6,770 bases of DNA, taken from positions 1 to 6,770 of the forward strand of contig JADHOK010000075.1 in the NCBI GenBank assembly GCA_016779015.1. The letters run 5' to 3'. This DNA is from PS1 clade bacterium (GTDB taxonomy: Bacteria > Pseudomonadota > Alphaproteobacteria > RS24). The notes under the pieces are model-generated. The model was given only the letters and a program-made list of their open reading frames with translations, made no database searches and had not been told where the DNA came from. Numbering within the stretch: position 1 is the stretch's first letter; every line of letters starts with the position of its first letter. Of this stretch, positions 1 to 6,637 are shown piece by piece. Both the position numbers and the translations under genes were made by a program.

Positions 1-1
1 T

Positions 2-859
2 TTCATTCTTGCGGTGATGATTATCGGCACCCGCCAGCTTGGTCTCGCCATACTGATGCACGATGCGGCGCACAATGCTCTGTTTCGCACGACAAATTGG
101 AATAATTGGTTGTCGGACTGGCTGTGCGGCTATCCGATGATGGCGCGCACCGACGCTTATCGGCGTTACCATTTGCATCACCATATGCGCACCCAGCAGG
201 ATGACGACCCTGACCTCATTCTATCAAAACCGTTTCCCATCACCCGCAAAAGTCTGCGCCGCAAACTATGGCGCGACCTCAGCGGACAGACCGGCTATCA
301 GCAAAGAAAAGCGCAAATTCTGAACGCGCTCGGCTCTAAAGAATTGGGTTTTTTCGGTCGGCTGCAACATTTTTGGGCCAAGCTGGGCGGAACCGTGCTG
401 GCCAATCTCGCTGTGCTGGCCGTGTGCAGCGCGCTGTTTCATTGGAGCTATTATCTGATGTTCTGGCTGCTGCCGTTTCTGACCTATCACATGGCGATTA
501 CGCGGCTGCGCAATATCGCCGAACACGCCATTGTGCCGGATAATAATGACCCGTTCCGCAATGCCCGCACCACCAAAACCAACTGGCTGTCGCGCCTGCT
601 GATTGCGCCTTATTGGGTGAATTATCACGTCGAGCACCATTTGATTATGCATGTGCCGTGCTGGCATTTGCCGCTTATGCACAAAACCCTGATGGCCACC
701 GGCTATGGTGACAAAATGGAAATGGCGTCCGGCTATATTGACGTGCTGCGCCGCGCCAGTTCGCGCCCCGACGATGAAGACACGCCGGGCGAAATCGTGC
801 ATGATGGCCGCAATCGCGTGAAAGGCAATTTCACCGAAGGTTTTTCGGAAACCGCCTAA
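2..859 (+). CDS. Membrane fatty acid desaturase (5' end outside window)
   Basis: Probable di-iron fatty acid desaturase of the inner membrane, which would introduce a double bond into an acyl chain using O2 and an electron donor. All three histidine boxes of the family are visible. Counting from the GTG at 14, they are HDAAH at 16-20, HLHHH at 53-57 and HVEHH at 205-209; NIAEHA (167-172) is a further conserved-looking segment. Hydrophobic stretches at about 125-143 and 145-160 fit membrane segments between boxes 2 and 3. The frame stays open to the first base of the window (it reads FILA before the GTG), and box 1 sits only about 20 residues from the edge. Relatives usually have a further hydrophobic N-terminal region, so I read this as 5'-truncated by the window and not as starting at 14. 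The C-terminal 40 residues are polar. Substrate and regiospecificity cannot be told from the sequence; a ketolase or hydroxylase of the same superfamily is less likely but possible. It ends 21 bases before pmbA, so the two may share a transcript. Confidence 0.88.
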   Translation, partial: FILAVMIIGTRQLGLAILMHDAAHNALFRTTNWNNWLSDWLCGYPMMARTDAYRRYHLHHHMRTQQDDDPDLILSKPFPITRKSLRRKLWRDLSGQTGYQQRKAQILNALGSKELGFFGRLQHFWAKLGGTVLANLAVLAVCSALFHWSYYLMFWLLPFLTYHMAITRLRNIAEHAIVPDNNDPFRNARTTKTNWLSRLLIAPYWVNYHVEHHLIMHVPCWHLPLMHKTLMATGYGDKMEMASGYIDVLRRASSRPDDEDTPGEIVHDGRNRVKGNFTEGFSETA

Positions 860-880
860 CCCTCTTGCTCAGGATTTTTC

Positions 881-2233
881 ATGTCCCTTTCAGATAATGA
901 AGCCGCCAATATCGCCTTGGCGCAAAAACTCATCGAGTTGACGCAAGCCGCCGGTGCTGATGCCGCCGATGTACTGGTCATTGACAGCGCCTCGCTTTCG
1001 GTCTCGTGCCGTATGGGCGAGCTGGAGGATACCGAACGCGCCGAAAGCCGCGATATCGGCCTGCGCGCCATGCTCGGCCGGAAGCAAGCTTTTGTTTCGG
1101 GCAGCGCCGTCGATGACGAAGCATTGAAACAATTGGCGCAGCGCGCCGTCGATATGGCGCAAGCGACACCGGAAGATCGCTATTGCGGTTTCGCCCCCGA
1201 AGACCGCCTGACAAAAACCATTCCGGCGCTCGATATTGCCGACGCACACGAACCCGATAGCGACGCATTGCTGGCCATGGCGGTTGCTTGCGAAGGCGCG
1301 GCGCGCGCCGTTGAGGGCATTACCAATTCAGAAGGCGGCGGTGCCGGTTGGGGGCGCGCCACCACAGCATTGGCCACCAGCCATGGCTTTGAGGGGGCCT
1401 ATACCAGCACCAGTTTTTCGACAAGTTGCGCGGTTATCGGTGGCGCCGGTGAAGCCATGGAGCGCGATTATGCCAGCCATTCGGCGCGCCATTTGGAAGA
1501 CCTTGATGCGCCCGAGCTTATCGGCCAACGCGCCGGGGAGCGCACGGTAAAACGCCTCAATCCGCGCAAGATTAAAAGCACCAAAGCCGATGTGGTTTAT
1601 CATCCGCGCGTCGCCGCCTCGTTGCTGGGGCATTTATCGGCCGCCATTTCGGGCAATGCCATTGCCCGCGGCACATCGTTTTTGCGCGATAGTATGGGCG
1701 AAAAAATCATGAGCGCGGCGGTGACCATTGAGGACGACCCGCTGCGCCCGCGGGGTCTGCGTTCGGCCGGTTTTGACGGCGAAGGTGTGGCGACCGAGAA
1801 GCTGATACCGGTTGATAAAGGTGTGCTGCAATGCTGGTGGCTGGACAGCGCCTCGGCGCGCCAGCTGGAGCTTGAAACCAATGGCCGCGCGGCGCGTGGC
1901 ATTGGTGGCCCGCCCGGCCCCTCAGCGACCAATCTTTATATGCAAAACGGCAAAGACAGTGTCGAGACGCTGCTCAAGAATATCGGCACCGGTTTTTACG
2001 TCACCGAACTTATCGGTATGGGCGTCAATGGGGTGACGGGCGATTATTCGCGCGGCGCGTCGGGTTTCTGGATCGAGAATGGCGAGATTGCCTATCCGGT
2101 CAGCGAGATTACCATTGCCGGCAATCTGAAAGAGATGTTTTTGAATATGACACCGGCCGATGACCTCGAATTTCGCCGCGGCGTCAATGCGCCGACCATT
2201 TTGGTGGAGGGCATGGCGCTTGCCGGACTTTAG
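881..2233 (+). CDS. pmbA: TldE/PmbA subunit of the TldD/TldE metalloprotease
   Basis: Cytoplasmic TldE (PmbA) subunit. In characterised systems it pairs with TldD to make a proteolytic chamber that degrades unfolded peptides, matures microcin B17 and processes the antitoxin CcdA. Its 450 residues match the usual family length. The C-terminal block is diagnostic: GVNGVTGDYSRGASGFW at 381-397, followed by ENGEIAYPVSEITIAGNL to about residue 416. The RSAGFDGEG segment (294-302) is also typical. There is no HExxxH zinc motif anywhere, which separates it from the catalytic TldD partner; no tldD is in this window. The start is set by an AGGA ribosome binding site at 871-874, six bases before the ATG. 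The gene lies 21 bases after the desaturase and is separated from the next operon by 154 bases. Family assignment is firm; the peptide substrate in this organism is unknown. Confidence 0.95.
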   Translation: MSLSDNEAANIALAQKLIELTQAAGADAADVLVIDSASLSVSCRMGELEDTERAESRDIGLRAMLGRKQAFVSGSAVDDEALKQLAQRAVDMAQATPEDRYCGFAPEDRLTKTIPALDIADAHEPDSDALLAMAVACEGAARAVEGITNSEGGGAGWGRATTALATSHGFEGAYTSTSFSTSCAVIGGAGEAMERDYASHSARHLEDLDAPELIGQRAGERTVKRLNPRKIKSTKADVVYHPRVAASLLGHLSAAISGNAIARGTSFLRDSMGEKIMSAAVTIEDDPLRPRGLRSAGFDGEGVATEKLIPVDKGVLQCWWLDSASARQLELETNGRAARGIGGPPGPSATNLYMQNGKDSVETLLKNIGTGFYVTELIGMGVNGVTGDYSRGASGFWIENGEIAYPVSEITIAGNLKEMFLNMTPADDLEFRRGVNAPTILVEGMALAGL

Positions 2234-2248
2234 ATTCAATGTCTAGGC

Positions 2249-2271
2249 CCACTGTTTAAGTCCACTGTTTA
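2249..2271. repeat. Short tandem direct repeat downstream of pmbA
   Basis: The ten bases CCACTGTTTA occur at 2249-2258 and again at 2262-2271, a 13-base spacing, just after the pmbA stop codon. The two copies are identical over these ten bases. A spacing of 13 is not an integral helical turn, so a paired operator is not obvious; a small tandem slippage duplication is as likely. No function can be assigned. Confidence 0.55.
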
Positions 2272-2292
2272 GAGCCGTTTTGTAAAGGGCGA

Positions 2293-2322
2293 TTGGCCGC
2301 CGTAAATGCGCCACAATATGCT
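2293..2322 (+). promoter_or_regulatory. Tentative promoter for the msbA-waaA-lpxK operon
   Basis: The 154-base gap is the only sizeable non-coding stretch before the operon, so a promoter is expected here. The best sigma-70-like pair I can see is TTGGCC at 2293-2298 and TATGCT at 2317-2322 with an 18-base spacer; each hexamer matches 4 of 6 consensus bases. An overlapping alternative -10, TATAAA at 2322-2327, is a closer match but has no -35 at a good distance. The area is locally AT-rich compared with the flanking genes. This is a pattern match only. Confidence 0.35.
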
Positions 2323-2326
2323 ATAA

Positions 2327-2350
2327 ATTCGAATCACGATTTTAAATCGT
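2327..2350. promoter_or_regulatory. Two adjacent palindromes between promoter and msbA start
   Basis: ATTCGAAT at 2327-2334 is a perfect 8-base palindrome. Immediately after it, 2336-2350 has seven-base arms ACGATTT and AAATCGT around a single central T. They lie just downstream of the tentative -10 and 38-61 bases before the first possible msbA start codon, a place where a repressor or activator could bind the operator or the transcript leader. The arms are too close for a stable RNA hairpin of full length. I recognise no specific regulator's site; chance symmetry in AT-rich DNA is possible. Confidence 0.35.
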
Positions 2351-2387
2351 CACGGGGAAATGGGGAGCGCGCAGGCGCCGAAACATT

Positions 2388-4238
2388 TTGAGTCAGTTGA
2401 CCGCAGTGCAGGAAAACAGCGTCACCACAGCACCGACTATGACGCATATACAAAACGCCGATGTGCAAGCGCGCTATCAGACGCGGCGCTCGCGCTCGCT
2501 GGCGCTTATCGAACGCTTATTGCGCAGCTATTTGCGGCCCTATTTATGGCTGCTCGGCGCGTCGATTTTATTGAATGTCGTCATCGCCGCCACCACCGGC
2601 GCCCTGCCCTGGTTCATCCAGCAAGCCGTCGATGAGGTGTTCAACAATAAAAACCCAAACATGCTAGTGCTGGTGCCGTTGGGGGTTATCGCTGTCTCCT
2701 TCATCAAAGGCATCGCCACTTACGGCTCAAATGTAATCATGAATTATGTCGGCCAGCGCTCGACCGCCAATTTGCAGCGCGACCTGTTTGCGCGGCTGGT
2801 GCATGGCGATCTGGCTTATGTCTCGCAACAGCATAGCGGCGCTTATATTTCGATTTTCATGAACGATGCGACGCGACTGCGCGATACGGTGTCGAATATC
2901 ATCATCTCGCTGGTGCGCCATTTGCTGACCATTGTGGCGCTTATCGGTTTCATGTTCACCATTAACTGGCATTTGGCGCTGGTTTATACGGTGATTGTCA
3001 TCCCCATGGGGGTGTCGGCCATGCGCCGCCTCGGCAAAGTAACCCGCACCGCCTCACGCGACGGCTTGCAGGAGACCAGCGAGTTCTCAACCCTGATTGC
3101 CGAGACGCTGAGCGGCCTTCGCATCGTCAAAGCCTATGGCCAAGAGGGCGACCAGATTGGCCGCGCCGGTGCGACCATTGACCGGGTGTTGGAATTTACC
3201 ATGCGCGCCATTCGCGCCCGCGCCGCCGCCAGCCCGGCCATTGAGGCATTGGGCGGTATCGCCGTCGGGGCGATTATTTTTGTCGGCGGTTATCAATCCA
3301 TGCAGGGCAATCTGACAGCCGGCGAATTTATGGGGTTCATCACCGCTCTGCTGGCGGTCTATCAACCGCTGCGCGCCGTCGCCAATATGCAGACCATTCT
3401 CCAAGAAGGCGTTTCGGCGGGAACGCGCGTCTTCGCCATTCTCGACGCCAAAGACCATGTCGTCGATACGGCCGATGCCTCCACGCTCGATGTCAGCGAG
3501 GGGGCGGTGCGTTTCGACAATGTGTCGTTTCAATATGAAGGACGCGAGCATCCGGCGCTTAACGGCGTCACCATTGAGGTGCGGCCCGGCCAGACCGTGG
3601 CGCTGGTCGGCGCGTCGGGTTCGGGCAAATCGACCCTGCTCAATCTTACCTTGCGCTTCTTCGATGTCAGCAATGGGGTGATTGAAATTGACGGCCAGGA
3701 TATTCGCAAAGCCACGCTGGACAGCCTACGCCGCGCCACTGCTTTGGTGACGCAAGACCCGTTCCTGTTTGACGACACCATTGCCAATAATATCGCCTAT
3801 GGTTCGCCCGCTGCCGATACCGCCGCCATTGAGCAAGCGGCCAAGCAAGCGGCGGCGCATGAATTTATTGCCGAGCTGCCCGAGGGCTATGAGACGCGCG
3901 TCGGCGAGAGCGGTTTGCGGCTTTCGGGCGGGCAGAAACAGCGCATCGCCATTGCCCGCGCCATGCTGAAAAACGCTCCCATATTGCTGCTCGACGAAGC
4001 CACCTCGGCGCTCGACACAGCGTCGGAACAAAAAGTGCAGGCGGCGCTCAACACGCTGATGCAAGGGCGCACCTCTTTGGTCATCGCCCACCGCCTATCA
4101 ACCATCATGCATGCCGACCGGATTTATGTGATGGCCGAAGGGCAAGTGGCCGAAAGCGGCACGCATGATGAATTGCTCGCCGCCAATGGCGTTTACGCCG
4201 ACCTCTACCACAAACAATTTGAAAGCGAGGGCAGCTAA
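2388..4238 (+). CDS. msbA: MsbA-type lipid A ABC exporter (fused TMD-NBD half transporter)
   Basis: Inner-membrane homodimeric ABC exporter that would flip core-lipid A from the cytoplasmic to the periplasmic leaflet using ATP. Residues about 45-340 form a type I exporter membrane domain with six hydrophobic segments; residues about 374-610 form the nucleotide-binding domain. All ATPase motifs are intact: Walker A GASGSGKST (408-416), Q-loop Q456, signature LSGGQ (513-517), Walker B ILLLDE (532-537) with E537 as the catalytic glutamate, D-loop SALD (540-543) and H-loop H568. The family includes many multidrug exporters; the lipid A role rests on its position, one base of overlap upstream of waaA and lpxK. 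The start is uncertain. The TTG at 2388 gives 616 residues, a GTG at 2406 gives 610, and the ATG at 2439 gives 599; E. coli MsbA has 582. None has a good ribosome binding site (GGGGAG at 2362-2367 is about 20 bases before the TTG). The frame is closed upstream by a TAA at 2343. Confidence 0.88.
   Translation: MSQLTAVQENSVTTAPTMTHIQNADVQARYQTRRSRSLALIERLLRSYLRPYLWLLGASILLNVVIAATTGALPWFIQQAVDEVFNNKNPNMLVLVPLGVIAVSFIKGIATYGSNVIMNYVGQRSTANLQRDLFARLVHGDLAYVSQQHSGAYISIFMNDATRLRDTVSNIIISLVRHLLTIVALIGFMFTINWHLALVYTVIVIPMGVSAMRRLGKVTRTASRDGLQETSEFSTLIAETLSGLRIVKAYGQEGDQIGRAGATIDRVLEFTMRAIRARAAASPAIEALGGIAVGAIIFVGGYQSMQGNLTAGEFMGFITALLAVYQPLRAVANMQTILQEGVSAGTRVFAILDAKDHVVDTADASTLDVSEGAVRFDNVSFQYEGREHPALNGVTIEVRPGQTVALVGASGSGKSTLLNLTLRFFDVSNGVIEIDGQDIRKATLDSLRRATALVTQDPFLFDDTIANNIAYGSPAADTAAIEQAAKQAAAHEFIAELPEGYETRVGESGLRLSGGQKQRIAIARAMLKNAPILLLDEATSALDTASEQKVQAALNTLMQGRTSLVIAHRLSTIMHADRIYVMAEGQVAESGTHDELLAANGVYADLYHKQFESEGS
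4227..4231 (+). promoter_or_regulatory. Ribosome binding site of waaA inside the msbA 3' end
   Basis: GAGGG ends six bases before the waaA ATG at 4238 and lies within the last codons of msbA. With the TAATG stop/start junction it fixes the waaA start and suggests coupled translation. Confidence 0.65.
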
Positions 4239-5530
4239 TGGCCGTATTGCGGCTGTATCTGGTCATCGCTTTTCTGAGTGCCCCTTTGCTGCGTTTGCAA
4301 TTACGCCGCCGCGCCATGGCGGGGCGCGAGGAAGCCGGCCGTTTGGCCGAGCGTTTCGGTTACGCCTCGCTGCAACGCCCAAGCGGGCCGCTTGTCTGGG
4401 TGCATGCGGCGTCGGTTGGCGAGACCATTTCCGTGTTGCCGCTGATTGGCGACCTGCTGGCGGCGCATGAGGGTTTGCACGTGCTTTTGACCAACGGCAC
4501 GGTGACCGCCGCGCAAACCGTCGCCGCCTATCAAAAACGCGAAAGTGCCATCGGCGCGCGCGTGCTGCACCAATATGTGCCGCTCGACCGCCGCCGCTGG
4601 GTCAATCGCTTTCTCGACCATTGGCGGCCGCAAGCGACTTTTTGGGTCGAAAGCGAGATTTGGCCCAATGCGATTATCACTTGCGCCGCACGGGGTTTGA
4701 AACCGGTGATGATTAACGGACGCATGTCGCCGCGTTCTTTCAAAAACTGGCATCGCTTCAACGGGGCGGCGCAATTTCTGCTTGGCAAATTTGCGCTGCT
4801 GACGGCGCAAGACGATATCAGCGCCGCGCGGCTTAGGGATTTGGGTCTGGAAAATATCGCCACGCCGGGCAATTTGAAACTCGACGCGCCGCCATTAGCC
4901 GTCGATACGGCGCGTCTGGCGGCGCTCAAAGAGGCGATTGGCGCGCGCCCGCATTGGCTGGCCGCCAGCACGCATCCCGGCGAGGAAGAACAATTGGCCG
5001 CCGCGCATCGCCTCATCGCCGAGGCGACGCCGCAGCTCTTGACGATTATTGTGCCACGCCACCCTGAGCGCGGAAATGCCATTGCCGACAAGCTGCGCCG
5101 CGACGGGTTTAAGCTGGCGCAACGCGCGCGCCATGAAATGCCGACCAGCGACACGGAAATTTATCTGATGGATACGCTGGGCGAGATGGGGCTGGCCTAT
5201 CGGCTGACCGATATCGCTTTTATCGGCGGTACACTGGTGCCGCATGGCGGGCAAAATCCGTTTGAGGCGGCGCAGCTCGATTGCGCCATTTTGCACGGCC
5301 CCCATATCGCCAATTTCGAGACCCTGTTCGACGATATGGCGAGCAAAGGCGCGACCGCCGAGGTCACCGACACGGCGACGCTGGCGGCGCAGGTGAAAGC
5401 GCTGCTCAATAATCCTGCCAGCATTGAGCAAATGCGCCACGCCGCAAAAGATTTCAGCGCCGAAATGGGCGGCGCACGGGCCCGCATGGCGGCGCTGCTG
5501 ACGCCGTTTCTGGGAGGTCGGCATGAGTGA
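4238..5530 (+). CDS. waaA: 3-deoxy-D-manno-octulosonic acid (Kdo) transferase
   Basis: Kdo transferase (KdtA) of glycosyltransferase family 30. It transfers Kdo from CMP-Kdo to lipid IVA at the cytoplasmic face of the inner membrane, the first step of LPS core assembly. The 430 residues fit the family (E. coli 425). A hydrophobic N-terminal segment (about 2-20) followed by RRR is the usual membrane anchor. VHAASVGE (55-62) contains the conserved glutamate (E62) that acts as the catalytic base in characterised members. WVESEIWPN (136-144) and PGNLKLD (210-216) are further conserved blocks, and GGTLVPHGGQNPFEAA (330-345) is the nucleotide-sugar binding signature of the C-terminal domain. Its ATG overlaps the msbA stop by one base (TAATG), and it overlaps lpxK by eight bases. 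Whether it adds one, two or more Kdo residues cannot be read from the sequence. Confidence 0.96.
   Translation: MAVLRLYLVIAFLSAPLLRLQLRRRAMAGREEAGRLAERFGYASLQRPSGPLVWVHAASVGETISVLPLIGDLLAAHEGLHVLLTNGTVTAAQTVAAYQKRESAIGARVLHQYVPLDRRRWVNRFLDHWRPQATFWVESEIWPNAIITCAARGLKPVMINGRMSPRSFKNWHRFNGAAQFLLGKFALLTAQDDISAARLRDLGLENIATPGNLKLDAPPLAVDTARLAALKEAIGARPHWLAASTHPGEEEQLAAAHRLIAEATPQLLTIIVPRHPERGNAIADKLRRDGFKLAQRARHEMPTSDTEIYLMDTLGEMGLAYRLTDIAFIGGTLVPHGGQNPFEAAQLDCAILHGPHIANFETLFDDMASKGATAEVTDTATLAAQVKALLNNPASIEQMRHAAKDFSAEMGGARARMAALLTPFLGGRHE
5512..5517 (+). promoter_or_regulatory. Ribosome binding site of lpxK
   Basis: GGGAGG lies five bases before the ATG at 5523, inside the last codons of waaA. 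It is the strongest Shine-Dalgarno sequence in the window and decides the lpxK start, which falls before the waaA stop. Confidence 0.8.
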
Positions 5531-6554
5531 ACCGCGCTTTTGGCAATCAAAGACGCATCCGACCGGCCTATTATTGACGCCGCTGGCCTGGGTTTATCGC
5601 GGGCTTGAGGCGGTCAATCGCAAACTGACGCAACCGCAACACCCGGGCAAGGCGGTGATTTGCGTCGGCAATCTGACGGCGGGCGGGGCCGGTAAAACCC
5701 CGACCGTGCGCTGGCTGGCGGCGCAATTAGCGGCCCGCAACATGCGTCCGGCGGTATTATCGCGCGGCTATGGCGGCAGCGAAAAAGGCCCGCTCAAAGT
5801 TGATACCGCGGCCCATAATGCCCGTCAGGTTGGCGATGAGCCGCTGATGCTGGCCAAAGACTTGCCGGTCTATATCGGCGCTGATCGCATGGCCGGTTTG
5901 CGCCAAGCGGTGCAAGACGGGGCCGATGTGCTGATAAAAGATGACGGCTTTCAAAACCCCTCTCTGGCGCATCATTTCAACCTGATTGTCGTCGATGGCG
6001 CGACCGGTCTGGGCAATCAACGCCTGCTGCCCGCCGGCCCGTTGCGCCAGCCGCTCGATGTGGCGCTGGCGCGTCTCGACGCGCTTTTGGTGCTGGGCGA
6101 GGCGACGCATGACAGTGTGGATTTTCTGATGGATGCGGTGGAAGCTTTCGGCAAGCCGGTATTTCAAGGGGTCGTTGGCGCGGCACAAACAGACGGCAAT
6201 AAGAGCGGCGAAACAGTGCATGGATTTTGCGGCATCGCCAAGCCGGAGAAATTTCGCGCCAGCCTCGAAGCGCAGGGCTATCGGCTGAGCGGTTTTAAGC
6301 GCTTTGCTGACCACCATAATTTCACCAATGCCGAGGCGGCGCAGCTTCTGGCCGCCGACGCGCCGCTCATCACCACTGAGAAAGACATGGCGCGGCTGCA
6401 CAATGCGCCCGCCAATAGCCCACTGGCGCAGCTTGCTGCCACGGCGCAAGTGCTGCCGGTTGCGTTATCGGTCGATAATGAAACGGCGCTTGTCGACGCC
6501 ATTGAGCAGGCCATTCAAAGCGGACAGGCCAATCGGCTTTACAAATCTTATTAG
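5523..6554 (+). CDS. lpxK: Tetraacyldisaccharide 4'-kinase (lipid A 4'-kinase)
   Basis: LpxK phosphorylates the 4'-position of the tetraacyldisaccharide 1-phosphate to give lipid IVA, at the inner face of the cytoplasmic membrane. The product is the acceptor for the Kdo transferase encoded just upstream. The 343 residues are close to E. coli LpxK (328). The P-loop GNLTAGGAGKTP lies at 49-60, with the family's SRGYGG at 80-85, VGDEP at 103-107 (D105 probably matching the catalytic aspartate of Aquifex LpxK), DDGFQN at 140-145, FADHHNF at 261-267 (H264 the likely partner of the Asp/His dyad) and TTEKDMARL at 284-292. A hydrophobic N-terminal region (about 15-25) fits the membrane-associated helix. 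All key residues are present, so it should be active. It is the last gene of the operon; 43 bases after its stop it meets the end of a convergent peptidase gene. Confidence 0.96.
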   Translation: MSEPRFWQSKTHPTGLLLTPLAWVYRGLEAVNRKLTQPQHPGKAVICVGNLTAGGAGKTPTVRWLAAQLAARNMRPAVLSRGYGGSEKGPLKVDTAAHNARQVGDEPLMLAKDLPVYIGADRMAGLRQAVQDGADVLIKDDGFQNPSLAHHFNLIVVDGATGLGNQRLLPAGPLRQPLDVALARLDALLVLGEATHDSVDFLMDAVEAFGKPVFQGVVGAAQTDGNKSGETVHGFCGIAKPEKFRASLEAQGYRLSGFKRFADHHNFTNAEAAQLLAADAPLITTEKDMARLHNAPANSPLAQLAATAQVLPVALSVDNETALVDAIEQAIQSGQANRLYKSY

Positions 6555-6563
6555 GCGTTTGCC

Positions 6564-6637
6564 CTATTCAGCTTGACCGGCTGCTAGCAGCGCCGGATCA
6601 CTTATTCGGTTGACCGGCTGCTAGAAGCGCTGGATCA
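6564..6637. repeat. Tandem duplication of the peptidase gene's 3' end
   Basis: A 28-base unit at 6573-6600 recurs at 6610-6637 (period 37) with 26 of 28 bases identical. Similarity continues towards the lpxK side with a one-base gap (CTATTCAGC against TTATTCGG). Read on the - strand, the inner copy (6610-6637) encodes DPALLAAGQ at the C-terminus of the M23 peptidase, and the outer copy encodes the same nine residues, then AE and a TAG at 6564-6566, but in another frame. The two mismatches fall at third codon positions and are synonymous (CCA/CCG and CTT/CTG). This is best read as a partial 3'-end duplication of the coding gene. Confidence 0.85.

Noticed and set aside
266..802. Antisense frame of 178 codons opposite the desaturase
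   Set aside because: The sense frame carries three intact histidine boxes; the antisense product is His/Gln/Arg-rich because it mirrors those codons.
14..859. Desaturase as a complete gene starting at GTG 14
   Set aside because: The frame is open to the window edge, there is no ribosome binding site visible, and the first histidine box would be too near the N-terminus for the family.
4531..5524. Two antisense frames of 207 and 209 codons opposite waaA
   Set aside because: Both overlap the firmly identified waaA, have low-complexity Ala/Arg/Ser composition and no motif; they are composition shadows.
5757..6449. Long open frame of 230 codons antisense to lpxK
   Set aside because: It lies wholly within a gene with all LpxK motifs, its translation is rich in Arg, Gln and His with no recognisable domain, and such antisense frames are common in GC-rich genes.
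6577..6596. GC-rich imperfect hairpin (CCGGC to GCCGG around CTGCTAGCAG) as a bidirectional terminator between lpxK and the peptidase gene
   Set aside because: The position between convergent genes is suggestive, but the stem needs a bulge and neither side has a T-tract. The sequence is explained as peptidase coding sequence that was duplicated, so I do not call a terminator.
6573..6637. Repeat pair as the start of a CRISPR array or an attachment site
   Set aside because: There are only two copies with a 9-base gap, and the units encode a protein tail. No spacers of CRISPR length, cas gene or integrase is present.
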